This document shows positions 33,580-46,294 of a DNA stretch of 64,000 nt, piece after piece; within the stretch, counting starts at the first letter, position 1, and each line of letters begins with the position of its first letter. The stretch is from Jackrogersella multiformis (Eukaryota; Ascomycota; Sordariomycetes; Xylariales; Hypoxylaceae): assembly GCA_902806575.1 (NCBI GenBank), contig CADCXD010000007.1:1426001-1490000 (forward strand). Reading direction: 5' to 3'. The translations under genes and the position numbers were made by a program. The notes under the pieces are model-generated. The model made no database searches. It was not told the DNA's origin and saw only the letters and a list, made by a program, of their open reading frames with translations.

Positions 33580-36500
33580 ATGGCCAACGCACAGCTTATG
33601 CAGGAAGAACTACAACAAAGTGTGGTGCTATCCGAGGAGGATGCTGAATTTGAGGAAGATCTGCTGAATGACGCAATGATGGTTGACAGTGGCGTCCCCC
33701 TGCCTCCTGGCAAGTCAGGCGAGCCTCCTTACCTACAGGATGAATATAATCTCCACGACCAAGAAAACCAAGATATTCAGCGCGACGACGAGATCGATAC
33801 AGTACCCATAGATGATATGGTTCTGCAAGAAGACGAAGACGGCGAGCTGGAAGAGGAACCAGCTGATGAGGATGACCCCGATCAAGATGACGACTCCAGC
33901 GCCGACGATGACGTCCATGATGACGAGGATGACGGTTTCGATGTTGACGCGGAAGGCGAGGAAGACGAAGAAGTTGGCCCACGTCAGATTGACCCAAATG
34001 TGGCTTCTAGCGACGAGGACGATGCCGAACAAGAAGAAGATGACGAAAACGAGGGTGTCGGTGCGGTTAAAATCAAGCCTGGTGACACCGAAGAAAGCGA
34101 CAGCGATGATGATGTCAGCTTAGTGACAGGCTCTAGTGACCGGGAATCCGCGGCAGAATGGGAAGACGCCGTCGAGAATGACGACGAAGAGGAGGAAGAA
34201 GAAGAAGAGTCCGAGGCCGCTGACCCGAACACCTGCATATTCTGTAAGAAGGATGAGGAACACGATCCGGCAGAAGAATTCGAAACCTACCTCACCTGCA
34301 AAGGTTGTGGTGAACACGGTACGTTGTCTATTTCCACAAAAGAAGTATCCAAAAGAAGGATGAATCGTCTAACTCGTACCCCCTAGCTCACCAACAATGC
34401 GCTCGCGACGAAGGGGCTCTTGAAGCAAACACCAGTAAGTTTGACGTGTTAAATTATTATTCTGGCGTCACGTCACTTACCTGTTCACATAGATGTATCC
34501 AGTTGGAAGTGCCCAGATTGCGCCGCCGAAGATGCGGGATCTGAGTCGGAAGTCGAGTTTAATCGTGAGAACGCAGATGTTGATCACGACATGGAGTTGG
34601 ATGGCGGTCTAGATGATGGTGATTTATCCCCCACGTCTGCTAGTCGATCAACCGCCTCTAAGCTTGCTCGAGATCTCCTCCCTTCTCAGCGCGGCATGAA
34701 CAAGCCAGATTCACACTCCGTCTTCAATCAATTAGTTCTCGACGAGGACCCTATGGATGGCTCGCGAGTCTTGCGAAAAAGAAAGACGTCGTCAGCTGAG
34801 GCGGATGAGGAAGTAGTAATGTCGTTGCGTAAACGGAGGAAGAACACATCTGATGGGTCGATCCAAGACGAAGCCAGCCAGGATAAACCTAATGCGGCGG
34901 AAACTCCAGTTAGACCACGGTCAGGGCGCTCCCTGCGACATAAAGCATCGAACTCTGAGGCACTATGCATCATCGTCAAGAAGTCGCGTTCTAGCTTGGT
35001 GGTAAAGATGCGAGTAGGTGCTACGGAATTACATAAAATATCGCACAACCCAAGACTGCAGAGAAAACGAACGGGTCGGGCAGCTGCCTCCCGCTCTTCT
35101 CGATCTTCCAGGAACATCACGTCGTCACGGGCTGCGGCCGCTGTAGACCAACTCCCTATGGCTCCGTTTTTCCCTTCAAGTTATTCACAGCCTTTCTACT
35201 CGTTCTATGATAAGGAGCCAGACGAGCTTAAGGGTAAACCATATGGCGGCATCTTGACCGAGGAGCAGGCGGATACGACGAAGACATTACCGACGAAGGA
35301 TGACCGTCGCCGCTTCGACGAAGCTAAACAGAAGGCCGAAGAAGAATGGAGAAGCCGATTGCTTGCTATGCAAGCAGAAGCAGAAGTACCAGTGAAGAAG
35401 TCGAGGAAAGCTTCCGGCCCTGCGAGCCAGATTGAGTGCATCGAATTTGGGGGCTGGGAAATAGACACGTGGTATGCGGCTCCGTACCCTGAGGAGTACA
35501 GTCGTAACCGAGTGCTGTACATCTGTGAGTTCTGCTTGAAGTACATGAACTCGGACTATGTCGCGTGGCGGCACAAGCTTAAGTGTCCGGCAAAGCACCC
35601 TCCCGGCGACGAGATATACCGGCACGGCTCCATTTCATTTTTTGAGGTTGACGGTCGAAAAAACCCAGTCTATTGCCAAAATCTCTGCCTTTTGGCTAAG
35701 CTCTTCCTGGGTTCTAAGACGCTCTACTACGATGTTGAGCCGTTCCTGTTCTATGTTCTTTGCGAGTACGACGACTTAGGCTACCACTTTGTCGGCTACT
35801 TCTCCAAAGAGAAACGTGCCAGCAGTCAGAACAACGTGAGCTGCATCCTGACACTGCCTATCCACCAGCGAAAAGGATACGGCCATCTCCTGATTGATTT
35901 CTCGTATCTTCTAACAAAGGTCGAAGAGAAGACCGGCTCTCCAGAGAAACCGTTGTCTGATATGGGTCTCGTATCCTATAGGAACTACTGGAGATTGATC
36001 ATGTGCAAGTACCTGATCGATCGCATGCCCGAGGAGAAATTGCAGAAGAAGGGCCTGAGCATCAGGCAGATATCCGACGATACAGGAATGACTCCCGACG
36101 ATGTTATCTCGGCCCTTGAAGCATTACGTTTTCTTGTTCGCGATCCTGTCACTCAAGTATACGCGTTCCGAGTTGATCTATCATATTGCCATAAAGAGGT
36201 TACGAAATGGGAGGCAAAGAAATATGTCAAGCTGAACCCCAAGAACCTCACCTGGATGCCTTATGTTATGGGTCGAAGCAACGCCACAAACTTTGAATTA
36301 GGACCAGCACTGAACACAATAGCGCCTCGCGAGGAGGATGAAGATATTAAAGCCGTGCAAACCCTTGCGGCGAGCGGCATTGCGACTGGAGATTTCGCTA
36401 TTACTCAACCTATCAAACCACCCCCGGGAGCCGACTCGTCAGTTCTCGAATCCACTGAACCAAACGAGAACGCCATTCTCGAGACCAAAGATGTGAAGCT

Positions 36501-37179
36501 TAATGGTATTGGAAAGGAGAACGCAGACGCTTCTAGAGGCCAGTTAGGAGGCCCTAGAATATCAGCTAGTGCTGCTGCCAGCGCTCCTGACGATGAGACC
36601 GACTGGCTCAAGGCATACGGCACGATCCCAGTCAACAGATTCCAAGTTTTCCCTCCTATAAATAATAGACGCACAGCTATGTCGCGCCTCACTTCGACTA
36701 TCTCCAGACCAGCGCTGCCGCGCATTCCACCTCCTAGCGCACGGCGAGTCTCGCGGCCCAAGGTTCGTCGCTCAACCGGTGGCACCAGCGCTCGAAAATC
36801 GGCTCCGAAGGCAAGCTCTGGTAAACGCAAACCCGGCGGCACCGGCCGAGGCCCTGGCCGTTGGCCGAAAGGCACTAAGAAGAGCGACTACGGCAATGCA
36901 GATAGCGGACCGGGATTACCGCCAGCATGGATCGAGCGACAACGACAAGGACCTAAACTAGGCGACGACAACACCCAAGATACAGTCCAGGTGCAGGTCA
37001 CGGAGGCTAGCAAGAGTCAAAAAGGCAAGCAAACGGCCGGCGCCTCCGCCAGATTCGAATTCACAGCCGGCGCCGGTGCCAGCGACGGAACCACATTGCC
37101 CAGCGACGGGGACGCCGATATCCCCATGGGCGGGATTAATAACCAGGAGGGCGCAGGCGGCGGAGCCCAAGAGGCATAA
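33580..37179 (+). CDS. SAS3: MYST histone acetyltransferase, Sas3/KAT6 type
   Basis: Three exons (33580-34318, 34387-34434, 34493-37179) give 1157 residues. A very acidic N-terminus (~20-215) is followed by a PHD-like finger: CIFC, CKGC, HQQC and WKCPDC around residues 225-275, spliced across both introns. The MYST domain has the C2HC finger CEFCLKYMNSDYVAWRHKLKC beginning at residue 607 (19-20 residues shown as its key C-C-H-C pattern), the active-site Cys713 (NVSCILTLP), the acetyl-CoA loop QRKGYGHLLI (~720) and EKPLSDMGLVSYRNYW. Lack of a chromo-like domain argues for Sas3, not Esa1. Sas3 acetylates H3 K14/K23 in NuA3. The basic C-terminus holds a stretch resembling the H3 tail (residues ~1021-1035) and GRGPGRWPKG, an AT-hook-like sequence. 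Confidence 0.94.
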
Positions 37180-38290
37180 ACATAAAGCACCGTCTTAGAC
37201 CGGCGTCTGCAACTCACTGTAGCATTAATGTATGTATATTCGCGGAGCTTCCCCGAGGGGCATTGGCAGGCAGCCAGTGCGGGCCACTGCAAGCTTCGGA
37301 GGAGCGCAGATTTCAGAGGGGCGGCGACGGCGACGGCGGTGTCTAGGCCAGCGACCGATTCGCCAGCTGCTAGTTACGGAGTTCTGATAGATACCTAATG
37401 GAACGCTTGATTTATATGGATGCTGAGGTTTCTTGCTATGAAGTCTAAGGTTGAATGTGTAGGTGTGAATGTAAGGGTAAGTGTAAATGGTTAATAAATC
37501 ATAGCTGTGTTTATGGTTTGGCTGTATTGTTCATGATAAACTAGAAGGCTTTTGCCTCCTTAGTTAGGAGATGTATAGAAGGGTAATATGATCTTCTCGT
37601 TCATGTTAGAAATCATGTAATGTATTAGGAACAAGCTAGAGAAGCTACACAGAGAATCGTGATAAGTACCTAAACGACTAATTATCATCTAAAAGATACC
37701 TACTAGGTAGGTATTATTGCTTACAGGTACTTTTACTACCATGTTAAATATCACTGATTGTGTTTAGTAAAATAGTAATTATTTAAGCCGTTAGATAAAC
37801 TTATTCACGTTGTTAATAATGATGATTTAAATAAATAAATCTGTATATTTATATTAGATAAAATGAAGCCTTCCTGCTTGATTACTGTCTGTCAAATACC
37901 TAATAATAGCAACTAGCATCAGTACTTAGGTATTTAAGCTATATAAATGACATACCACACTTTAGAGCAAATGTATTTCATTACCGAGGTTCATCAAGCC
38001 ATACCTAGGTACATATCGACGTATAAACGCATATATACCTAGGTAGGTATAAAACGGCTAAGGAAACGTCTTGGCATTCATTGTTTCAGCCTTGCAGACA
38101 AGGATACAGGGGTTAATTATTATGAACCTTAGACGGCTAAAAGTTAAACTTATCAACTTCCAAAGCTGTCAAGTTTCTTCAGTTTCAACAATCTTAACGC
38201 TTCACCTGACGTCTGTCTTTCTCTCTCTCGCCAACACTACAGTTGTATAATGGCCTCGCTGGTCCGAGGTAGCCAGCGGATTGGGCAGAT
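37180..38290. other. Intergenic, AT-rich
   Basis: No gene is seen. An ACCTAGGTAGGTAT copy lies near 38038, and CT-rich sequence (about 38213-38232) precedes the glutaminyl cyclase gene. Confidence 0.5.
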
Positions 38291-38294
38291 ATGA
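38250..38294 (+). promoter_or_regulatory. Upstream ORF overlapping the glutaminyl cyclase start
   Basis: A 14-codon frame starts with ATG at 38250 and ends with TGA at 38292-38294. Its stop overlaps the main ATG (38291) as ATGA. If the transcript starts upstream of 38250, translation of the enzyme would need reinitiation or leaky scanning. Confidence 0.5.
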
Positions 38295-39523
38295 AGCGTC
38301 ATCACTTAAACTTAGTAATGCCGGGCCGCGTAATCCCAATGCTACTCGTCTTGGCCCTGCACCAGCTTCTCGTCTTACCTGTCGTCGCGTACACGGCGCT
38401 ATCGGACAATTTCCTTAAACTAGTGCCGTCGGGAGATGCTGACTTCGACATCGAGAATGGAAAGCTCTTGGCGCCCATCCTGATCCCGCGCGTCGCCGGC
38501 ACCCCGGGTCAGACCGCCGCCCAGCAGCATTTCGTGAACTTCTTTGCGAACGAACTGCCGAAATGGAGTATGGAGTGGTTTAACTCGACGTCCACAACGC
38601 CTGTCACCGGCGATAAGCAGGTCCCCTTCGCGAATCTGTTGTTTAAGAGGGAGCCGCCATGGGTTGAAGAGGGACAGGCGAATTACCTGACGCTGGTGGC
38701 TCATTACGATAGCAAGATCTCTCCCGAGGGGTTCATTGGCGCCACCGACAGCGCCGCACCTTGTGCCATCTTGATGCACGTTGCGAGGACCCTTGACAAG
38801 TTCGTCTCGCAGATGCACGATGAGATGGCTGCGCTTGGCGAGGGTGGAACAGTCCCGATGGATATGGGCATACAGATTCTCCTGCTCGATGGCGAGGAAG
38901 CGTTTCAGCAGTGGACAGATACTGATTCACTCTACGGAGCGAGGTAAATACACCGTTTCGTCTCGTCTCATCCCATCCCATCCCATCTCATTTTATTTCA
39001 TGAATTATCCAACTAACAGTTGTCTAGGGCGCTAGCAAACCAGTGGGAGACCTCGGTTCATCCAGCAATGTCATATTATCGCAACCCGCTGGACCAGATA
39101 AGCATGTTTGTGCTGTTGGACCTTCTCGGCTCTGCCAACCCCACGGTGCCGTCCTTCTTCCAAACTACGCATTGGGCGTACAAAGCCATGGCCACCGTCG
39201 AAGATAGAATGCGCAAGCTGGGGCTCCTAGAGTCAACTCCGCAACGCCACTTCCTGCCGGACGGCGAGAAGAAGGCGAATACCTTCAATCGTGGTTTTAT
39301 CGAGGACGACCATAAGCCTTTCATGGCTCGCGGGGTCCCGATACTGCATGTGATCGCGTCCCCCTTCCCTCAGGTGTGGCATACGATGGATGACGACGGC
39401 GCACATCTGGATATGCCGACCGTGCGCGACTGGTCTAAAATCGTTACGGCTTTTGCGCTCGAGTGGTTGGATATGATGGAAGTCGAACCAAAGGAAAGTG
39501 TCGAAGCGCCGGTGGTAAGCTGA
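38291..39523 (+). CDS. M28-family glutaminyl-peptide cyclotransferase, membrane-anchored
   Basis: Two exons (38291-38943 and 39028-39523) give 382 residues. It converts N-terminal Gln or Glu to pyroglutamate. A signal anchor (VIPMLLVLALHQLLVLPVVA, ~14-33) places the catalytic domain in the secretory pathway. Metal and catalytic residues are seen in AHYDSK, GATDSAAPCA (zinc Asp), LLLDGEEAF (Glu pair), FVLLDLLG and the late VWHTMDDDGAHLD (zinc His). The NPLDQ segment and IPRVAGTPG also match glutaminyl cyclases of the QPCT/QPCTL type, distinguishing them from aminopeptidases. Donor GTAAAT and acceptor TCTAG join in phase to make the Arg codon. It sits behind a tight uORF. Confidence 0.92.
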
Positions 39524-41666
39524 TGGCTTCCTGTATGGTTCGGCTAGTAATTTGTGCATCTTGTTATGGGAGCAGTATTACATATATACATGCGGTTTAG
39601 CTCGGAGTTATGGTCCCGACACGCTTGGTTTATCTTCCTATTCGATAGATGGAATGGTTATATATTGAGTCTACATCATGCTCTGCTCAAGGAGTATCGA
39701 GGCATTCTTACTATGCAGGCTATTGAACTCGCAATGTCCTGGCTATGACTTGTGCTTTCTGGACCATATCTGAATTCAATATTGGTCTAAAATTGGGAAC
39801 TAGAGGCTTCGAGCACACAAGTTTGTTTAAAATCAAAACGAATATATAAATATACCTTATCTCGGTGTCATATTTTGAATCCCTTCTGCGCGCAAAATCT
39901 CATCATTGGACTTCACAAGCCAGCGAGCCCAATCCTAACTGCCCGATCCATATTTAACAATGCATTCAGGTACCTTGTCGCACACAGACCTCATACCTCA
40001 GACACTATCTCCTGACTGTGGCCAACCGACGCATTAATATCATTTTCACCAGTAGAAAGCAGAAACCAGTAAGCAGGTAGTATGGATGAAGATTTTGTGC
40101 ATGAGATGAACATTCAGAGCGTTCAATTGAGATTTGATGACTCCACACGTTACGTCATCCTCAACTAAATGAACGGGGTAGGTGCCTACATATGTACATA
40201 CCTAGGTACATACCTGCATATGAAGTAGCTCGGTACTCTCGTACAGTTACAGCCCATCCATGACACCATGTACCTACATATAGTAGCAATGTAGAACATA
40301 TACTTTGTGAGTTGTACTATAGTACTGCGTGTAGTAGGAATGGGGAAACCGCAGCTCGTTAGCACTGACCAAACAACAAGGCCGAACACGTCGATGGAGC
40401 TCCTGCTACATTTTCTGCCGCGTCACAATGGCCACCCGAATGGGAAAATGGAAGGGAGCAGGTGAACGGGCTAGGCTAGGCACTTAATCCCATGGGATGA
40501 TGGATGTATCTAGGTATATTAGGTAGGTACCTAGGTACCTAGGTATCTTGTCTAGCAAAGACCACCTGGGCACCTGCACCTGCACCTGCATTGAACCTTG
40601 GAAGTCTTTCCTCAGGGACACTCTCATCAATCATATCAATTCTTAATTCTTTCCCCTTTTCGTTATTAATAATTACAATCCAAACAAACCAATTCAATAC
40701 GGAGGCAGAGAGATAAAATATAATAATAATTCCTTGCAATTGAGTTTTTATTATTATTTTCATTATTATTATTTCTACGTATTTACTAGTTCCGTTCTGT
40801 GCTTACCTTTATTAATAACGTTCATCAAATCAACAAAGAATAAAGCTTTAGAGGATTGTGGCTGTCTGTCACCTTCTAGTTTACTTACCTAGGTACCTAG
40901 GTACATATGTAGGTACCTCCCTAGAAAAAAAAAAAGGGTACATTGTATAATAATAATTTGCCCAGCTGAGTACTTCGCATTCAAGATTCTGGGATTCTGG
41001 GCATTTGCTCCTGCTTCGTCTTGGTTGCCAAGGCTCGCCATTACGCCTGTCTCGACTCTTTTGGGTCCTTTAGGTCCCCATTAACGCCCACTATAACGTG
41101 TACAAGGCACCTTAGCTCCTTGCACCAGGGCAGCTTCGGCTCCCCTCCCAACTTTATCGGTCCATCAATTAAAGTTACAAAGTTACCATTATCATTACCA
41201 TAACCATATCCTTAATCTACCAAAATCAACCAAAATCAACCAATCTCTTTTTCTTCCTACCAGCTACCTTCCTCCACCAGACAGCCATAGTCTCCCTAAT
41301 TGCAGTCGAGTGTCGGAGGCCTTGTGCTCGCCACTGCCTCAAATTCTTTTTCCTTTTTTCAGGTCGAAGGTAGAAATTTGTCGTCCACGTCGAAATCCTC
41401 ATTTTGATAGTCCTTTCGTTGTTCATGAGTTTGCGCGCCATCCTGGCCTTGCAAATACCAAAATACCTTACCGAGAGATAATCCACCGGCTGGATTGCGC
41501 TTTCATTGCGCCGACCATTGACCACCCTGCGATCATACCATCTCATTACTACAGTCTACGGTCTACAACCTACAACGACTTGTCTCGTCTAGCTCGTCTC
41601 TCCTTACTCGACTAACTATCGCCTTCCTAATAATCTATTCTCTTTCATCCCGAAAATACCGACAAG
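39524..41666. other. Intergenic and epsin promoter
   Basis: No gene is seen. It holds ACCTAGGT clusters around 40200, 40521-40546 and 40888-40912. The last 500 bases are C/T-rich and probably the 5' leader of the epsin gene. Confidence 0.5.
40521..40546. repeat. ACCTAGGT repeat cluster
   Basis: Overlapping AGGTACCTAGGTACCTAGG units, with further partial copies just before (from about 40509). It is like the cluster at 15881. Confidence 0.8.
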
Positions 41667-43589
41667 ATGTCCAAGGTAATGAGAAGCGTGAAAAATGTCA
41701 CCAAGGGCTATTCGAGCGTCCAGGTCAAAGTGCGCGAAGGTCAGTACCTCATTACCGCAATCCCTATCCATTTATCTACTGTCGATTTACGCCGAATCAT
41801 CTTGCGCTCGGTTCAACCCGAATACTGACTCCCTTTTTTCACAGCGACGAGTAATGACCCATGGGGCCCGACCGGAACTCAGATGAGCGAGATCGCTCAA
41901 TTAACTTACAACTCGTATGCTCTTGTCAAATCCTTTGCTCTACGAAATACAGCTGGCCATCTAACTTGATGTCCTAGGTCGACCGAATTCTATGACATTG
42001 TCGATATGCTCGACAAGCGTTTAAACGACAAAGGCAAGAATTGGAGACACGTCTTGAAAGCTCTCAAAGTGCTTGATTATTGTCTTCACGAAGGCTCCGA
42101 ACTAGTCGTCACCTGGGCACGCAAGAATGTTTACATCATCAAGACCCTGCGCGAGTTTGTCTACATTGATGAGGAAGGTCGGGATGTGGGACAAAATGGT
42201 AGGTGATCATCACAAGATTGGGGCTGTGCTATTACTTACAAACCTATAGTCCGAGTTGCCGCGAAAGAGTTGACATCTCTGATCCTAGACGAAGAGAGGC
42301 TGCGCGCCGAGCGTAGCGATCGGAAAACGTGGAAGTCTAGGGTTACCGGTATCGAGGAATTTGCATCAGATGGTGCGACGGCCCCGGCACAACGACGTCA
42401 GCATCCTAGACGGCCAAGCAACGAAGAGGATGATGCCGAGTACAGGCTGGCTCTAGAGGCTAGCAGACAGCAGGAAGAGGAGGATCGGAGGAAACGCGAA
42501 AGCCGCAACGGAGACGACGACGACGACGATCTGGCAAAAGCTATCAAGCTCAGCAAAGAAGAGGAGGAACGAAGGAGACGAGAGTTGGAGGAGACCAATG
42601 CTAGTTCGCTCTTCGATGACGACCCTGTGCCGAACACTGCACCCCAGGCAACTGGTATGAATATGGGATATCAGCAGGGTAGCAATGTTGACTGGCTTGG
42701 AAACCCGATCGACCAGAGCCAGATCATGCAGTCACAGCCGACTGGGTATATGAATAACGCGTATACTGGATTCCCGGCGAATGGCTACTCGAACGGCCTC
42801 AACAACGGCTTTAACAATGGTTACAACCCTCAGCAGCAGACGGGCATGTATGATCCATATGGCCAACAAAATAGCCTCCAGCCTCCAGCGCAGCAATACC
42901 AAATGCAGATGCAGCCTACCGGATATAACCCCTATGGCCAGCAACCGCAATTCCAACCTCAGCCTACTGCTTCGCCGGAGCCAACCGCCCAGCCTGGTAG
43001 CAATAACCCCTGGGCATCCAACCAATCTCAGTCGGCGCTGAAGCCGATGCCGACCGGCTCAAACAACCCCTTCGCCACCGGCTTCGGGCGACCGCAAACA
43101 GCCAAGACCCCGACGATGCCTACGCTTAGTAGCCTGCAGAGCCTTCCGGAGCAGAAGTCGCTTCAGACATTCACTCCTCCACCTCAGCCCCAACTCCAGC
43201 CTCAACCTTCCTTCAGCCAACCTCAGCAGCCCCAGAAGCAACTTAGCGAGCACGAACAGAGACTCAATGCCCTTCTCGCTAGCGGCGATGGCATGGATAC
43301 GTTCGGAAACACAGGCGAGATGCGTATCCCAGCTCAACATACCGCCCCGGGCACTTTTGTCAACTCGGCGGGTGCGGGCGCGAACATGCTTACTGCTGAG
43401 GCTACAGGGAACAACCCGTTCTTGCGCCAGCAGTTTACCGGCATGCCAACAGTATCGTACGGTCAGCAGCAGATGCCCGCGGCCACCGGGCCAGTCAGCA
43501 TGAACGGATATGGCGGAGTGAGCAACCCGTTCGCAGCACGACCGCAACAGCAGAACAACAACCAGGGGCAAGACCTCATTCAATTCTAG
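41667..43589 (+). CDS. ENT1: Epsin (ENTH-domain endocytic adaptor)
   Basis: Four exons (41667-41739, 41845-41914, 41978-42198, 42250-43589) give 567 residues. The ENTH domain (1-~145) starts MSKVMRSVKNVTKGYSSVQ and contains EATSNDPWGPTG, EFYDIVDMLDKRL and WRHVLKALKVLDYCL, binding PtdIns(4,5)P2. Two ubiquitin-interacting motifs follow (AEYRLALEASRQ and DLAKAIKLSKEE), then a Gln/Pro/Asn-rich low-complexity tail with NPF motifs (NNPFATG, NNPFLRQ, SNPFAAR) that bind EH-domain proteins. The C-terminal DLIQF is a clathrin box. It bends membrane and recruits ubiquitinated cargo in clathrin-mediated endocytosis. The symbol is by orthology with the yeast Ent1/Ent2 pair and could equally be ENT2. Confidence 0.94.
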
Positions 43590-45528
43590 ACTTTTCTTTT
43601 GTGGAGACGCATGCGATCCAGATCGCGTGCTCTTCTTCGTCTGCATTCTCGTCAGAGTTGGGTGATACCCATCCTGGTCCCTGTTTTTTCTCCGTAGCGC
43701 TCTCCAGGTTCTTCTCCGCCCTTACGCTACGACGGTGGCCAGAGTCGGCTGCTAGGCGGTCCGTAGTTGACCAGCAAGGAAGCTAAAAAAAACTTAAGAG
43801 AGTTCTAATTCTGTACGGCGAAGTTCTAGTCCTCTCCGCCGACTCGCGTAGTGTTCTTGTGGGGGGGAAGGGCGGTTCCAGGTTAGGAAAGGGAATTTCT
43901 TCATTTGATGGCAATAGTCCATAGTGCGGAAACGATCAATACTAGAAGACGATGAATGGGGGGGCGCTTCCTTCCTCCCAGTGCCGTGCCGTAGCCATAA
44001 CATAACACCTTTTTCGTCGAGAATATAATAATTATCATGAATGCTTTGAATTATTTTGGGGCCCTTGGAAATATTTCGGAATGTTCTTTTTGTCTTTGAA
44101 TGTCGACCCTGCTGCTGCTGCTTGCTGCGCCTAAAAAAGAAAAAGAATAAACAAAGCCTCGGCGTATATACATATATATGCATACCTACATATCTCATGC
44201 ATAACTACCTGCCCACGCGCACGCCGCATGCATCCCTTCCCCTTTTTGAATACTCTTCTCGTGCCTGAACGCCTTACTCCTAGGATCCTATCCGCCTATC
44301 CCTCCGCCTATCCATCCGTCCGTTCATGCAATGTAGATTAGGTAGACACTAGGACTGGATACTAGACTAGACTAAACAAATGCTGGGCTCTGCGCGCGCG
44401 CGGCCGGGACCAATAGAATCGAATCCAATCCAGTTCATAATACGCAAAGGTCGTATCATAACAACGGTGTAGTGATGCACGCACGCACGCACGCCCTCCG
44501 TCGTGTAGAGGTATCTGAGAGCGAGAGGGGCGGTCTATGCAAACTCCAGCCCCTGACTACCGTTAGCACCTAATGCTTATTGCCTGCCTGTCATCGCCAT
44601 CGCCATCGCCGCCGTCGCTGTTGCTTTTTCGTATGCCCCCAGACGCGAGGAAGGAGATTGCTGGTGTGGTCTGTGATTTGTGGTTCGTACGCTGTGATAC
44701 GCCGAGTGGGTGTTGGAGTAGTGGTGATGGTGGTGGTGGTAGTAGAAGTTGTAGAAGAGGTAGGTATTAGGTAGTAAGGCAGCGCGAAGTAAAAGGGCAG
44801 TCATAGGCGGGATCGAACAGAATCGTAATATATATAAGTCTGTGTGTATGGTGGGTATGATGGGTATCTTGTAGGCATCTTGTAGGCTTTACATTCGATT
44901 CGCTTTGCTTCTACCACCACTACTCCTCTCGCGTCTGGATCTTGGTCTGGGTTTGGTGTTTGCTTCGGTCTGACGCGGCGGCACGTACCCCCTTTATCGT
45001 CCGAGCGGGTTCTCGTATTTTGAGCTTGTCCCCTTTTTGCGTCCTATCTTGGAGGTCTTGTGGTTTGCTCTTGCTTTCTCGGCGCCCTTCTGTCTTGGCT
45101 TGCCGCTTGCTTGTTGGTATTATTGTTGTTATTATTGTGGTTGTTGTTATGTTTGTAAGTTTACCCCTTTGTTGGTTGGCGGTTGGTGGTTAGGATCGGG
45201 TTAGGGTGGAGGTGGGTAGACGGCGCGAGAGCGAGGTGATGCCAGGATTGGAAGGGTAAGGTAGGGTAGGGTAGGTAAACTTCCATCTGCCCTTTTCTAT
45301 TCTGCTCTAAACTCTTCCGCACTTGGCTCGGTCTCAGTCTCCGAACTCATGGCCTTTTTCCTCTTGAGACCGGCGGAGCTGACGGATCGCTTCCTTCCTC
45401 CCTCGCCCCTTTCTTTCCGTCTCCCTTTTTTTATTGTCGCGGTCTCTCGCTCTGGCACCCGCCTCAACTCAACCCAACCGCGTGGTAGCTAGCTGCTTGG
45501 CGCGTGTCTGTCCCTCGGGCGTGCCAGG
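43590..45528. other. Intergenic between convergent genes
   Basis: No gene is seen. It contains short repeats: GCGCGCGCGCGG near 44392, CACGCACGCACGCACG near 44477, CATCGCCATCGCC near 44592, GGTGGTGGTGG near 44728, and TAGGG units near 45257. Some may be 3' UTR of epsin. Confidence 0.5.
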
Positions 45529-46294
45529 TCACCTATCGAGGAAGATGCCGAGGAACTCCTCGCGGCTGACGCCGCCCTTGCCCTCGACGTCGAACTGCTC
45601 GACCATGCCGTGGAGCTCGCCGTCGGGGACGTCCTCGCCGAGCTCCTTGACGACGCCGCGCAGGTCGTCGACGGTGATGACGCCCTTGCCGCCGCGGTCG
45701 AACAGCGCGAACGTCTTCAGCAGCTCCTCGCGCGGGTCGCGCGCCGCCACGTACCGCGCCGCGATCGCCTGGAAGGCCTCGCGCGACAGACGCAGGTCCA
45801 CCACCCCCGGCGTCGGCTGCGGCGGCGGCTGGTTCGGCAGCGACGGCAGGGGCGTCCACCCCGGCCGCGGCCGCGCCAGCGATTTGAAGGATGCGATTAG
45901 GTCCGGCCGCGAGAGGTTCGAGAACCCGAGCGCCTGCAGCGCGTACCGGAATTCGCTGAAGTCGAGCTGCTCGTCTTTGTTCATGTCGAAAAGGTGGAAC
46001 TAGGGGGGTTGGTGGTTAGTTGGTTGGCTGCCTGGGATTCGCGTGTATATAGGAGTACATCTATATCTACGCGTATAGAGGAAATATGTACGCATATACG
46101 TGTAGACTGGGGAGAAAAGAAGAAGCACTCACGCAATCGTTAATCTCGTTCCGGTGCTCGTCGCTTATTTGATCCCAGGGCTCGGCGTGCTCTGGATTCC
46201 GTATCGGCGGCGCCCATCGCGTGCCCGGCCTCGAGGACCCCGGACGCGCCGACGCGTTGTACTCGTTCATGGTGCTGCTCGCGTAGTTGTTCAT
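45529..46294 (-). CDS. CDC31: Centrin-like EF-hand protein (Cdc31-type)
   Basis: Two exons (46294-46133, 45999-45529) give 210 residues. The disordered N-terminus (MNNYASSTMNEYNASARPG) precedes an EF-hand with the loop DMNKDEQLDFSE, which has good calcium ligands. The next loop is replaced by a Pro-rich insert (WTPLPSLPNQPPPQPTP). The third and fourth loops (DRGGKGVITVDD and DVEGKGGVSREE) are poor in acidic ligands. The fold order and helices such as EFRYALQALGF and LRGVVKELGE match centrin, which acts in spindle pole body duplication and in nuclear mRNA export complexes. A diverged calmodulin-like protein is the alternative, so the symbol is tentative. Confidence 0.72.

Noticed and set aside
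45240..45275. TAGGG repeats resembling telomere sequence
   Set aside because: Units are five bases (TAGGG), few, and not the fungal TTAGGG repeat; they lie between housekeeping genes.
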